Of a stretch of DNA of 64,000 bases, positions 11,263 to 21,900 are shown piece after piece. Origin of the DNA: Phallusia mammillata (Eukaryota > Chordata > Ascidiacea > Phlebobranchia > Ascidiidae); assembly GCA_003260075.1 (NCBI GenBank), contig QLIY01000033.1:66619-130618 (forward strand), in the 5' to 3' direction. The position numbers were made by a program, and so were the translations under genes. The notes under the pieces were generated by a model. The model was not told where the DNA came from and searched no databases. It saw nothing but the letters and a program-made list of their open reading frames with translations. The stretch's first letter is position 1; every line of letters starts with the position of its first letter.

Positions 11263-12868
11263 GTTCGACCTTGAAATTTGTGCCTTTAATGTAGTTTCAC
11301 CCATGAGGTTCATTTGGGTTGAAGCAATGTGGCCTAATTTTGTGGCTCAGAAAAACACAGTTGAACCGCTCGTGACCATGAGTAGACTCCTGAACTTTGT
11401 ATATCAATCCCTCGATCAGCCTTGTTTTGCTTTGTAGTTGACAGGCCAACCGCGGTACAATACATAAAAGTTTTTGCACGATGCAATAGTTGCACGTTAG
11501 CAAGAACCTAAAAGTAATTTATACTTAACATTTCCCTACGTATAATGCAACGAGCGAAAATACCAATATGCAGCACAGATTAATTGTCAACAGAATTTTG
11601 TTTGTTCAAAATTTCGCTGTCGATGACGACTTTCATATTGTTTTGGTTAGTGGGGTCGAAACTACGTTGTGTGTAAGTTTGCAGTAAAGCGGGTTGCAGT
11701 AAAAAAAGTAAATTCGTTTTGATCAACAGCGACTTATAGTGGCGTTGCACAAAACACAGTTTTAGAATTTTGTGTAACTGTGTTACAACCGAAAATAAAA
11801 CTTAACGTATTAGTAGCGCCACCTAGCGGTGCTCCGAAGTTAAAATAGTTTGCTACTTGCTCATTTAAAAAAAGCTTTCAATTTAAGCCACAATTGCTTG
11901 TTACGGCACCGGTTACGTCAAAAACATGAGATGAATCAATTTTAGTTTGGCCTACGGCAATTCGAGCTCCCTGCTTGAGCCGGTGACGACAATTACGTGT
12001 TACTGCGAGTCACCTTTAACCTTTAGAAACAAGTCGTTTTGTCCCCAGAGCAATATTCGTGCAGCTACGCTTCGGCCGATAACAATCTTTCTGTCGGCTT
12101 TAATTTGTTGTCACTTTCAGACAGTAAAAATTACATGATGCTTCCATCTCCCTGGACGTTTTTTCGGATTTTTAAACCTATTTAAGCAATGTACAGTTTA
12201 TTGGATCAAAACAAACGGGTCCCACCTTACGGCTTACGCAGTCAATGCACATATACGATTGGTTGTCAAAAGATGGTTTGCGTCGTCAGGGCTACTGGCT
12301 TGTATTTTTTTCTGACAAGTTTGTCGGTCTAACTACAAAAATCAAAACGAGATATTTTAATGTTTAGTACAAAACACATTTTTGGGGAAAATGTGCACTC
12401 TTTGTTTTCAGCACGGATCCATTAGCCTGCGGCAAAAACTTTTTTTAAATCCGTCGTTTGGTGAATGTCAGGATGACTACAGCAAATGTTGCTTTTTTTC
12501 TTGTGCGTGAAATTGAAGGTTAAATGCGGCAATTTGTGTATGGCAGGTGCGGTAAAGGTTTTTATACGCGCAGCATGGTAACAGTGAGCAATGTTTTTTA
12601 GAAAAGGTGCACCGTGGCAGAGTATATAGTTTATAGTACTATTCACTGTTTTGTTCTCAATGCGAAATTAGCTAAACCTATCAAAATTTAAACTTATTCT
12701 ATCGCTTTTAGCAACAAATATTTAAGGTATAAATAAACTACTATTCAAAAATTCAAAAAAAGTATTGTCTTACAGTTATTTTCAATAATAATTTAGCGCT
12801 ACATATATTGTTCCATTTGTTTTAAATGTTTTGTAGATTGTCACTCAGTGATAGTCGGGTGTTAATCA
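11263..12868. other. Upstream region of Reeler-MAM gene B
   Basis: AT-rich sequence with no supported gene. It ends at the initiator ATG of gene B, so promoter and 5' UTR should lie in its last few hundred bases. I see no clear TATA box at an obvious distance. Confidence 0.35.
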
Positions 12869-15584
12869 ATGATGCTGTCATCCGTGCTCGTGGTTTGTGC
12901 CGCAATCGCCATGGCAACAGGGCGCTCAACCGGACCACCACTGTCTTCGTGCGGGACCATGAAACCAACTGGTCACATTAACTCTGGATTTCAGCCTCAA
13001 GATCTCGGTTTCACTGCGTTAGCAAGCGAACTGGGAACAGACTTTTTAAGTAATTCTCTGAAAAATATTATTTTTTTGTAAAAATACATAGTTCTGGTTT
13101 AACCATAAGTCAAAGTTTTTTTTATGTATTCTAAAATCAACTTTAGCATTATTTACTTTTGGAGGACCATGTCTGTAGAGAATAGCAGCATGTGCTCCAT
13201 CGTTTTCGTCTATAGTTCTAAACCTGAAAAAACATTTTATCCTTTACTTAGTTACGTAGTCATTGTAGACTAATGCAAATAGCTTGTGAGCATTTTTTTA
13301 TAATGACTTTCAACAACTTTTTTTGAAGTCACCGTTACCGGTACACAAAACTTGAAGGGGATTTTTATACAAGTTCGTGACAGCAGCGATACTGCGGTGG
13401 GAACGTTCACCACAGAGGGAGTTCCGGGATTTCAGACTCTGCCTTGTTTCGGTCGCCCAAACAGTGCATTTGCACATTCTGATGGTAGCGACAAGGGATC
13501 CATTGCCGCAGCGGTGTGGACGCCCCCGGACGATTGCTCTGGTACTCTTACGGTCAGGTGAGAACGTAAAGCTATAACACTGTTATTTTTTAACTTAACT
13601 ACCATCAGTGAAAATCCCAAAAGTGCGATGTGATGCTTGATATTTAATTAACTTAAATTGTCATTGCCTTATCAAGTACATTGCAGCCGGATTAAAGTAA
13701 AGGTCAATCTTTGTAAATGGATCATAACCAGGGTTTTAGTTACGGCAACGCGATTTAAACCCGCTAGTAACTTAGATTGTGAGAAATGCAATTAAAAATT
13801 GCCACATATGATGAGCATATAGCTACTTTTATTTGACATTTACAGGGCTACTGTAGTCGTGGCATTCATTACCTTTCAAGTTGGAATAACTGATACACTG
13901 GTTTGTCCCCCGCCAATTACCGAAGCTCCAATGACGTCAGAAGAACCACCACCCCCACCTCCGATGACGTCAGAAGAACCACCACCTCCCCCTCCGATGA
14001 CGTCAGAAGAACCGCCACCACCCCCTCCAATGACGACAGAAGCTCCTCCACCTCCTCCAATGACGTCAGAAGAACCCCCTCCAATGACGTCAGAAGAACC
14101 CCCTCCAATGACGTCAGAAGAACCCCCTCCAATGACGTCAGAAGAACCCCCTCCAATGACGTCAGAAGAACCCCCTCCAATGACGTCAGAAGAACCCCCT
14201 CCAATGACGTCAGAAGAACCCCCTCCAATGACGTCAGAAGAACCCCCTCCAATGACGTCAGAAGAACCCCCTCCAATGACGTCAGAAGAACCCCCTCCAA
14301 TGACGTCAGAAGAACCCCCTCCAATGACGTCAGAAGAACCACCACCTCCCCCTCCGATGACGTCAGAAGAACCGCCACCACCCCCTCCAATGACGACAGA
14401 AGAGCCCCCACCTGCCCCGATGACGACAGAAGAGCCGCCTCCCCCTCCAATGACGACAGAAGATCCTCCACCTCCTCCAATGACGTCAGAAGAACCCCCT
14501 CCAATGACGACAGAAGAGCCACCTCCAATGACATTAGCACCAATGACTAAAGCGCCGATGACCACAAAAACAATGACTGAAGCCCCAGCTGCCATGGAAA
14601 CTACTGAACTAGGACGTGCGGTTCCAATAACTCCTTCCAAGTTGCCATATGTTGTTGGTTCTGGATGTCGCTACTCAACCATGACCAAAGTTCCTCCCAA
14701 CAGTAAGTTTAATACAAAACAAAAAATAAGTTTTTGTGGTATAGTTAAAACTAATAAGATTCTACCTATTTCCACTACAGAATACATTTCCAGTTTCGAG
14801 ACAAGATCAACAGGAGGTTGGATGTTGGCGGGAAGGCGAAATCCTATGTACGCATTTTCTTCCTTCCGATTCTTTCATCGGAGTCGCAACATTTTTAGGC
14901 AACCGAAGTGGACTCGAAATATGGGATCAACCCCATCTAAAGGCACCGGTCCAACTTCAGCGGCAGATGGTGCGAACCTTATAAATTTTTTAACTCTTGT
15001 TGCATGTACGACTATGCACAGCTAAAGCTATTTAGGCTAGATTAGGGCTGAAAACATAACAATTTGTTTTACGAACAGTGTTGTTGTGGAAATTAAAGAA
15101 CACATTTAATTGCAGGGAAGTATTATATGTACTTGGAAGCAAGCGAACCAATGCAGCAATGGGACAAAGTCAGTTTGTACACAAGAAACGATCTCCGGGG
15201 CTGCTTTTGTGTGCAATTCTACCATCACCACAATGTCCAGAACTTCAAAAGACCATACGACCAACACAAGCTGACGGTTCACTCTGGGTTTAGGATGAAA
15301 AAAATGAGCAGATCCAAACCCCACAACTCGTGGCAAAAAGTTGCAGTTCAGTTTGATGAGAAATTCTATACCAAGGTAAGACTAAATCGTTTTTCAACTG
15401 TTCGTGAAAGCAGCATAAATTCCGCTTAGTCAAGGTTGAGCGAAAATAGCACCAGGCCAGCTTTTATGGCCATCTGCTATAATGTTATGTTTAGGTACGA
15501 ATCGTCGGTACGCGTGGAAAAGACTGGAGAGGTGACATGGCGATTGATAAAGTTTCTATCACCGCTGGAATGTGTCCGAAGTAA
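12869..15584 (+). CDS. Secreted Reeler-MAM protein B
   Basis: Six exons in consistent phase: 12869-13049, 13329-13557, 13846-14702, 14781-14969, 15116-15375 and 15495-15584, giving 601 aa. The signal peptide starts MMLSSVLVVCAAIAMATG. A Reeler domain follows (STGPPLSSCGTMKPTGHI; LKGIFIQVRD; FAHSD) to about residue 145. A long Pro/Thr/Glu/Met linker of PPMTSEEP-type repeats follows. The C-terminus is a MAM domain with GSTPSKGTGP, YYMYLEAS, GCFCVQFYHHH and the closing RGDMAIDKVSI. It is a head-to-head paralogue of the gene at 4357-6355 with the same intron phases but a different linker. The ORF also reads through introns, so only the spliced model should be used. Function beyond extracellular adhesion or immunity is inference. 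Confidence 0.88.
13928..14520 (+). repeat. Coding minisatellite, 24-bp units (PPMTSEEP)
   Basis: An array of Pro-rich units in exon 3 of Reeler-MAM gene B. The core at about 14059-14340 has about 12 virtually identical 24-bp units; the edges carry longer PPPPPP variants. Sequence identity indicates recent expansion or homogenisation. Each core unit contains the 8-bp palindrome tgacgtca. Confidence 0.95.
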
Positions 15585-15642
15585 ACCAGAAGGCATTCGG
15601 CAAAAATGAAAATTAAATGGGCTTTTGTTCAATCAGTTGTTT

Positions 15643-15660
15643 AATAAAAATGTAAATAAA
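15643..15660 (+). terminator. Polyadenylation signals of Reeler-MAM gene B
   Basis: Two AATAAA hexamers at 15643-15648 and 15655-15660, about 60-75 bp after the stop codon. Confidence 0.65.
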
Positions 15661-16431
15661 CGAAATTAAAATCATATTCACTTGCCAGACAAACATGACT
15701 TTTGTGCGCGGTCTGTGGACATCTTTGGTCCAACTACAAAACTTTTTGCTCTGAATAAATGTGAATAAAGAATGGAATGTTGGTTTATTACCGTGAGTTG
15801 GGACTTTTATACATGTTAAAAATTGTATGTAAATAAGTGCAAGCGCTGTGGACGGTTATATCTGATGACCACTCGCAATGCCCATTATCATCCGCACTCC
15901 ATCTGTTTTGCGAACAAGTGTACGATTTTGGTAATTTTTTATAAAATTTAGAAACTAGAGGTTCTTAAACATATACTGATTCTGACGACAGGTTGAGAAC
16001 CACTGTATGCACCAGGCTGGCAGAATTTAAACATAATGCAACAACAAAGTACGACAAGAGGATTTAATTTTTATACATTAAAATACTTAAGCAATCATGT
16101 TTTCCCTCTTGCCTAATTTCCTATTTGAAATAACCAAAGTTTTCACAAAAAAGTTTGTATATTTTGCGACCAAAAAAATCAATCAGGAAAAGAAAATGTT
16201 AAGCCAGAACCCAGATCACACATACTATTACATTTTTTTTTGCTTTTGAGAAAATGAGAATACATATGCAGAGCAAGGGGCAGATAAAAAATGCAGTGAA
16301 TAAAGAACAATGAAACATATGTATGTACACAAAAGATCTGGCATGTGTAAGAAGAAAACAAAATAAAATGGCACCTCAAACTCATAGCCAGTCCAAATTC
16401 CAGCATAATTTATACAAGGAGCAGTGGTATA
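15661..16431. other. Convergent intergenic region
   Basis: Lies between the 3' ends of Reeler-MAM gene B (+) and Aurora (-). The sequence near 15985-16003 contains ggttgagaaccactg, a hAT-type terminus, with a possible partner at about 15958, so a very short deleted element may be present. The rest presumably holds the Aurora 3' UTR. Confidence 0.4.
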
Positions 16432-17397
16432 TCAATATAAAGGTCGGCCATCTGGACCAAACTTGTGAACTTTTGCATTGGCTTTGATCCATTCATGTGC
16501 CATGACATCATCAAGCGGTAATCGGTGCCGAGGGTTTCTTTGCAACAGCTTTCGAATCAGGTCCTTGGCACCATCTGAGACATGAGGTGGAAATGTGTAT
16601 TGAAGTTGGGTGATTCGCTTGTATGTGTCTTGGTTTGACTGTGACTCGAATGGAGGCTTGCCAACCAAAAACTCATAGCACAAGATGCCAAGAGTCCATA
16701 AATCGACACCTTCATCATGATTTTTTCCTTCAACCATCTCAGGTGGCAAATAATCCAGAGTGCCACAGAGAGTTTGTCGCTTTGAAGATGGAGCATGGAC
16801 TGACCAACCGAAATCAGCAATTTTTAGTTCTCCACGGAGACCCATGAGCAAGTTCTCAGGTTTGATGTCTCGATGTATGACTTTTTTGCTATGACAGTAC
16901 TTCAGTGCATCTGCTAGCTCGGCAATGTATGTTGCTGTCAGTTCTTCGTTAAACCTACCTTGCTTCATTAGTTCTTTGAACATTTCGCCTCTTGGGGCAT
17001 ACTCTAAAATCAAGTACACCCTTGTTTCATCATGAAAATACCCATAGAGCCTCAAAATATGGGGATGTCGTAAATGGGATTGAATTTCAATTTCTCGACG
17101 CAGTTGGTGCTCAACATTGCTTTTTACCAGCTGTGATTTGAACAGAACTTTAAGAGCCACAATGAATTTGCTTTCCCGTTCTCGAGCCAAATACACACTT
17201 CCGAATTTGCCTCGGCCCAGGGGTTTGCCAATATCAAAGTTTTTTAATGACCACTCCTTTTTCTGGGGTTTATTTTGGGCTCCAGACTTTGTGGGTTGTT
17301 TGTCTTCCTGTTGTGACTTCTTGTTCACTTCACCCATCGGCACTTTTGCAGAACTGGAATTCATCTTTGTAGAAGAGGAGACAGTTGGTGGATTCAT
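16432..17397 (-). CDS. aurk: Aurora kinase (single Aurora A/B-type)
   Basis: A 321-aa Ser/Thr kinase in one uninterrupted exon. It has a short N-terminal tail (residues 1-50), then the glycine loop GRGKFG at 61-66, catalytic Lys83, helix-C Glu104, HRD with Asp177, DFG at 195-197 and the Aurora activation segment with Thr209 followed by [12 protein letters not shown]. The WSVHAPSS stretch and REIEIQSHL are Aurora signatures. Family role: centrosome, spindle and chromosome-passenger control in mitosis. Gly119 in RLYGYF corresponds to the Aurora-A Gly that favours TPX2 binding, whereas YAPRGE is Aurora-B-like, so it looks like an undivided ancestral-type Aurora. No introns are visible, unlike neighbouring nek8. 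Confidence 0.95.
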   Translation of the reverse strand: MNPPTVSSSTKMNSSSAKVPMGEVNKKSQQEDKQPTKSGAQNKPQKKEWSLKNFDIGKPLGRGKFGSVYLARERESKFIVALKVLFKSQLVKSNVEHQLRREIEIQSHLRHPHILRLYGYFHDETRVYLILEYAPRGEMFKELMKQGRFNEELTATYIAELADALKYCHSKKVIHRDIKPENLLMGLRGELKIADFGWSVHAPSSKRQTLCGTLDYLPPEMVEGKNHDEGVDLWTLGILCYEFLVGKPPFESQSNQDTYKRITQLQYTFPPHVSDGAKDLIRKLLQRNPRHRLPLDDVMAHEWIKANAKVHKFGPDGRPLY

Positions 17398-18181
17398 CTC
17401 AAAAATAGCTTTAAATGTACAGAACTTGCAGAAATAAATGTAAAATCAACATAACCTAAAACATAAATTTGTTTATGTATTTTTTGTTTGCAAAACAGTA
17501 CAAAACATTGTAGGGTTTTTAAATTTGAATGACAAACCATTCATAGTGATTATGGATCATTTAGAAAACAATAAGTTTAACTATTCCATTTTGGAATATT
17601 AAAGTAATTAAACTAATAACATTTTCATGCCGTCAGCTTAATAATAAGGATCCTAAAACTGCAATGTGTATTTGCAAACATTCTAAGATTAAAACACACT
17701 AAAATTTAAAACTAAGACGAATAAAACGACTGTCCAAACGCTAACAACAAACAACTACAAAGAACGATGGAAGCGAATCTCATTTCAAAAATGCGCAGAA
17801 ATGTGACGTCATTATTGTGGACGCATGGTGGCGCTGACGTAGCAAGTTTAAATTATTTCGGGGTGCTGTATCATCAAATATATTTATCATTGGTGCTTTA
17901 TGGCAAGAGTCAGCAAATACATTTTAGTGCGACTCACAATAACGAGCCTTAGAGTCTTGGAACCCGAAGTACAAAAAAGCAACACATTTAGTCAAATTTA
18001 TTTCTTCTTGTAAAAATTTTAAGCCCCGTCTACTGATCAATAGATTAAAGGCGTTCTATGTGCACACGTGTACATTTTCGAGACCACCAAGAGACCTTTT
18101 TATGAAAAAGAACTTAATCGTTAATCCGTGTTAAGTAGCATGATTGATTGTTTTATGTGACGTAAGTTTGGCAGTTATAAT
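17398..18181. other. Aurora upstream region
   Basis: AT-rich sequence upstream of the Aurora start; promoter and 5' UTR should lie here. No clear TATA box. The 61-codon ORF at 17767-17952 on the plus strand has no supporting features. Confidence 0.35.
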
Positions 18182-18746
18182 CAGGGAGTCGAACCGGAAC
18201 TGAACCCGAACCCGCGAAGCGGTTTGAGCGGTTAATTTCATTAAACCCGAACCGAACCCGAACCGCTAGTTACGATGTTCTGAAAACCCGAACCGGAGTT
18301 GAACCCTATATATTCTTTGGCGTTGGACCTGAACCGGAACCAAACCAGTAAAAAAATGAAAAAAATATATATATTTTATGATTTTTTGTTCAAAACAGCG
18401 CACTGAAGAATACGCGAGACTTTTTGAGCGTGTCAAAAATAACAGTGCACGGGCAAAATTTTTTTTGCGTTTGATAAAGCCAGGTAGATGATGGGTAGAA
18501 TTAAATTGAAACGAATAAAAATTTGAACCGGTTTAAAAACCGCAAACCGGTTCGGACCGGATAATTTGCCCAAACCGGAACAAAACCCGAACCCGAAAAT
18601 ATACATTTTTAAAAACCGGACCTGAACCCGGCTTGGTGATTGTTTTCTTTCACCAAGCGAAATAAACTCAACTCGAACCCATAAAAACAAAACCAAGTGA
18701 ACCCGAACCGAACCTAAAACCGTATGACAAGCGGTTCGACTCCCTG
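18182..18746. mobile_element. hAT-like non-autonomous element, family 3 (565 bp)
   Basis: Starts cagggagtcgaaccg and ends cggttcgactccctg, a 15-bp perfect terminal inverted repeat. Flanks gttataat (18174-18181) and gtcataat (18747-18754) match at 7 of 8 positions, consistent with a hAT target duplication. The interior is rich in GAACCCGAACC-type motifs on both ends. Similar motifs occur near 1885-1975, perhaps a relic of the same family. No transposase is encoded. Confidence 0.8.
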
Positions 18747-18853
18747 GTCATAATTGTACCTCCATGCTCCATCAAATGGAGGCAAAAAAATTCAATCGGG
18801 ATTTTTACACCATGATTTTCAATCTTTATCACTCTTTTTCGGCCAACATAACG

Positions 18854-18859
18854 TTTATT
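18854..18859 (-). terminator. Polyadenylation signal of nek8
   Basis: The minus strand reads AATAAA about 115 bp beyond the nek8 stop codon. Confidence 0.5.
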
Positions 18860-18972
18860 GTTGTAAAAAGGCACAACGCGTCTTAAGTGCAAATTGCGAA
18901 CAGGTAAGCACCACAGACACAGTAAAGCAAACAATAAGACAAAAAAGGTTTTTCAGCATATGAATTTCATTA

Positions 18973-21900
18973 TTATCTTGGAGAAGAAGCCTTCTTTCCT
19001 TCTTCCCTCCAGGTATTGGTGTCCCAACTATTTCGAAATTTTGTTTCAATGCTAGGTTCAGAACCTAGACCATAAATAAAAACATCTGATTACATAATCA
19101 TTAAAAAGCCTAAACGATAAATTATTACCAAGGCATATGCGCTTGAAAAGTCCGAAAGAAAAAATTATTCAACATACCTGACACAACAAGTAGTGTGTTG
19201 CCATGACTTGCCGAGAGAGACACAATTGACATATCCACTGGAAGATTATGAGGTGTAACTTCTTGGGGTTCAAAGGTGGTTTTGGATGATGAACTAGGGC
19301 GACCCAACTGACCTCGAGATGGTTTACCCCACGAATACAACTTTGCATCACTAGTTGCAGCCACAGTAAATGTACCCCCACAACTGACAAACTGAAATCT
19401 GTATGAAACAGATTTTAGATTTGTTTACAAAAGGTATATGTTGTAATCAATATAAGTTATGCTCCTTTCATTGTTTAACATCCAGTACTATTGACCACCA
19501 CTGTAGGTGCAAAGGACAGGGGGGGGGGCATGAAACAGATTTTAGATTTGTTTACAAAAGGTACATGTTGTAATCAATATAAGTTATGCTCCTTTCGTTG
19601 TTTAACATCCAGTACTATTGACCACCACTGTAGGTGCAAAGGACAGTGCCAATATTATGTGTAAACTTACCCAGGACTGGAGTCAATTTTTACTTCATTA
19701 GGAATACGAGACACAGTGGTCTTACTTGGACTTAAACCAAGTTGCCCATGTGCATTGTTTCCAAACATAAACAACCGCCTGTCTTCTGCAAAGCAACAGT
19801 CAAGATATGTAAGCCCCAAGGTTATCATTTAAACCATACAAATTGTTATTTATATTAGTGTCAAGCAAACTAGAATTAATGATTTACTACAAAAAAAGTA
19901 CAAAGAAGGAGATTTTTTTCCATTGCTAAAAAGCGCAAAATCAACATTTTGTTACATGATAGCAGTCAGTTACTTCAACAAACGTTTTTAACATACACTG
20001 TGACAACATAAGGCTTGTGCAAAATTTTTTGTTAAAGATGGCAATGAAAACTTGTAGCTTACCTGTTATAACTGCAGAATGTTGCATGCCCAGTGCAACC
20101 TTGTAAATATTTCCAAGAGAAAGTGGCTCTGAGCGAAGTGGAACAAAACAAGACGCTTCATCAGTTTGCTTTGTTATCTGATTGTTGTGAACAACATCCA
20201 AACCTAATCTAAATTGTGCATGAGAACTCCATAAATTCTGTTGTATTTTTTATGTCAAGAAAGGGCAGAACACAAATATTTAGTCTGTTGACTTTACATG
20301 TAAATTAATTTACTTTACTGTTAGCCTAAAAATTTATATGAAAACAAATAACAGTTTATCTATTGTATTGACCATTACTGTTGGTATTGACTTTCACAAC
20401 AGGCTGGTTGCTCAACTACACAAATGGCTGTAGTTTTGACCTACCTGTTATGGACGTTACTTCCACATGCAAGAAGCATTTTATTTCGTGTTAGAATCAT
20501 TGAATAATCCGACCCACAATGAACAGATAGTGGTTCTATTTGTTCTGGGATTGGGACTCGGGTCGGAACACTTTGAATATCATCAGAACTTAACCCAAGT
20601 CGACCTGAAATAGCCAACAAAAAACACTTTTGGGCAAACAGTAATGTGTTAAAATTGATCATACAGACATAACGGCCTAAAAAGAATAAATCTTGGCACT
20701 GTTCATGTATTGCCTTATTTCTATCTACAAAAATACACATCAAAAACACATTGCCTTACCATTGTCACCTCTTCCCCAGGCAAAAACTTCATTGTCACTT
20801 GTTACTGCCAACATGTGATACGAACCAGTTGCAATTTGAAGCAATTCACAGCCAAGCAGTTTTTCAACAATAGTTGGCTAAAACAATGTTAAGATTAGAA
20901 TTTTTGCTTTTTTAAACACCTGGTTTTCATTGTAAATATAGAAGGCCCAAGCAATAAAATGCAGCAACACTTGGACAGGAACTAATATGTTTTATTTCAA
21001 TAATAAGACTAACTGAACCCAAAGCAAGTTTTGCAAATAAGGTGCACTCTATGACTTTATCCTTAAAAACCTTTTCTATATCCTGCAATGTTCCATGACC
21101 GAGACAACCATTGCTTCCACTTCCAAATGTCATCAGTATTCCCCTGTCGGTCAGACATGCTGTGTGCAAATCTCCACAAACAACTCTATAAAGCCACACA
21201 AATGAATCATGGAACTAATTGTGCAAAGAACTAGTTATTTGAAAGTCTAAATTCAAAGTTTAGGCAGGCAATTAAAAGGTTTGAAGTTGGGCTTCATACT
21301 AGCATAACCTCTCCCTACTCCCAGCTCACAAAATAGTGTTCAAAATGGAATAGAGGTGCAAAAAATGATTTCATCAACTTACTGTTTAATGCTCACACCA
21401 GAATGACCCTCCATAAACCTGGGCACAAATGATGGAATATTTTGCGAGTCACCCAAAGCCCCTGGTAGTGCTGAACCTGCAGTGGCCTCCCACATAATAA
21501 GCCTTCCATTATTTGTCACACAAGCTTTTTTCGTTCTGCCAATTGTTGCTTGAACAACCTTAACACAAGAGGATGTACTGCTAATACATAACAGTATACA
21601 GTACAAGACCAATTAACATGAAACAATAATTCAAAACATTTTCGGAAAAAATAATCATTTTCAAAGCCATTTCACACAATGCATGTCTGCAAAGTCAGAA
21701 CTTTTGTTCTTGCATACCATTAGCTCACAGGTCATTTTTTATGTTTATTCTAAAGATACTGCTTTTTACAAAAGGTTTATGCATATGCTCATTCTCAACC
21801 TGTGTATCAGAGTGTGGCAATGGAAGCTTAATTGGTGATGAAATTCCTCCACCCCAGTTGTACACACAGTAGTGATAAGGATTCTTGTTCTAAATGAAAT

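Noticed and set aside
13876-14640. Long Gly/Ser-rich minus-strand ORF and two other long ORFs over the proline repeat
   Set aside because: A stop-free 24-bp repeat stays open in several frames. Only the plus-strand frame with PPMTSEEP continues into Reeler and MAM domains through valid splice sites.
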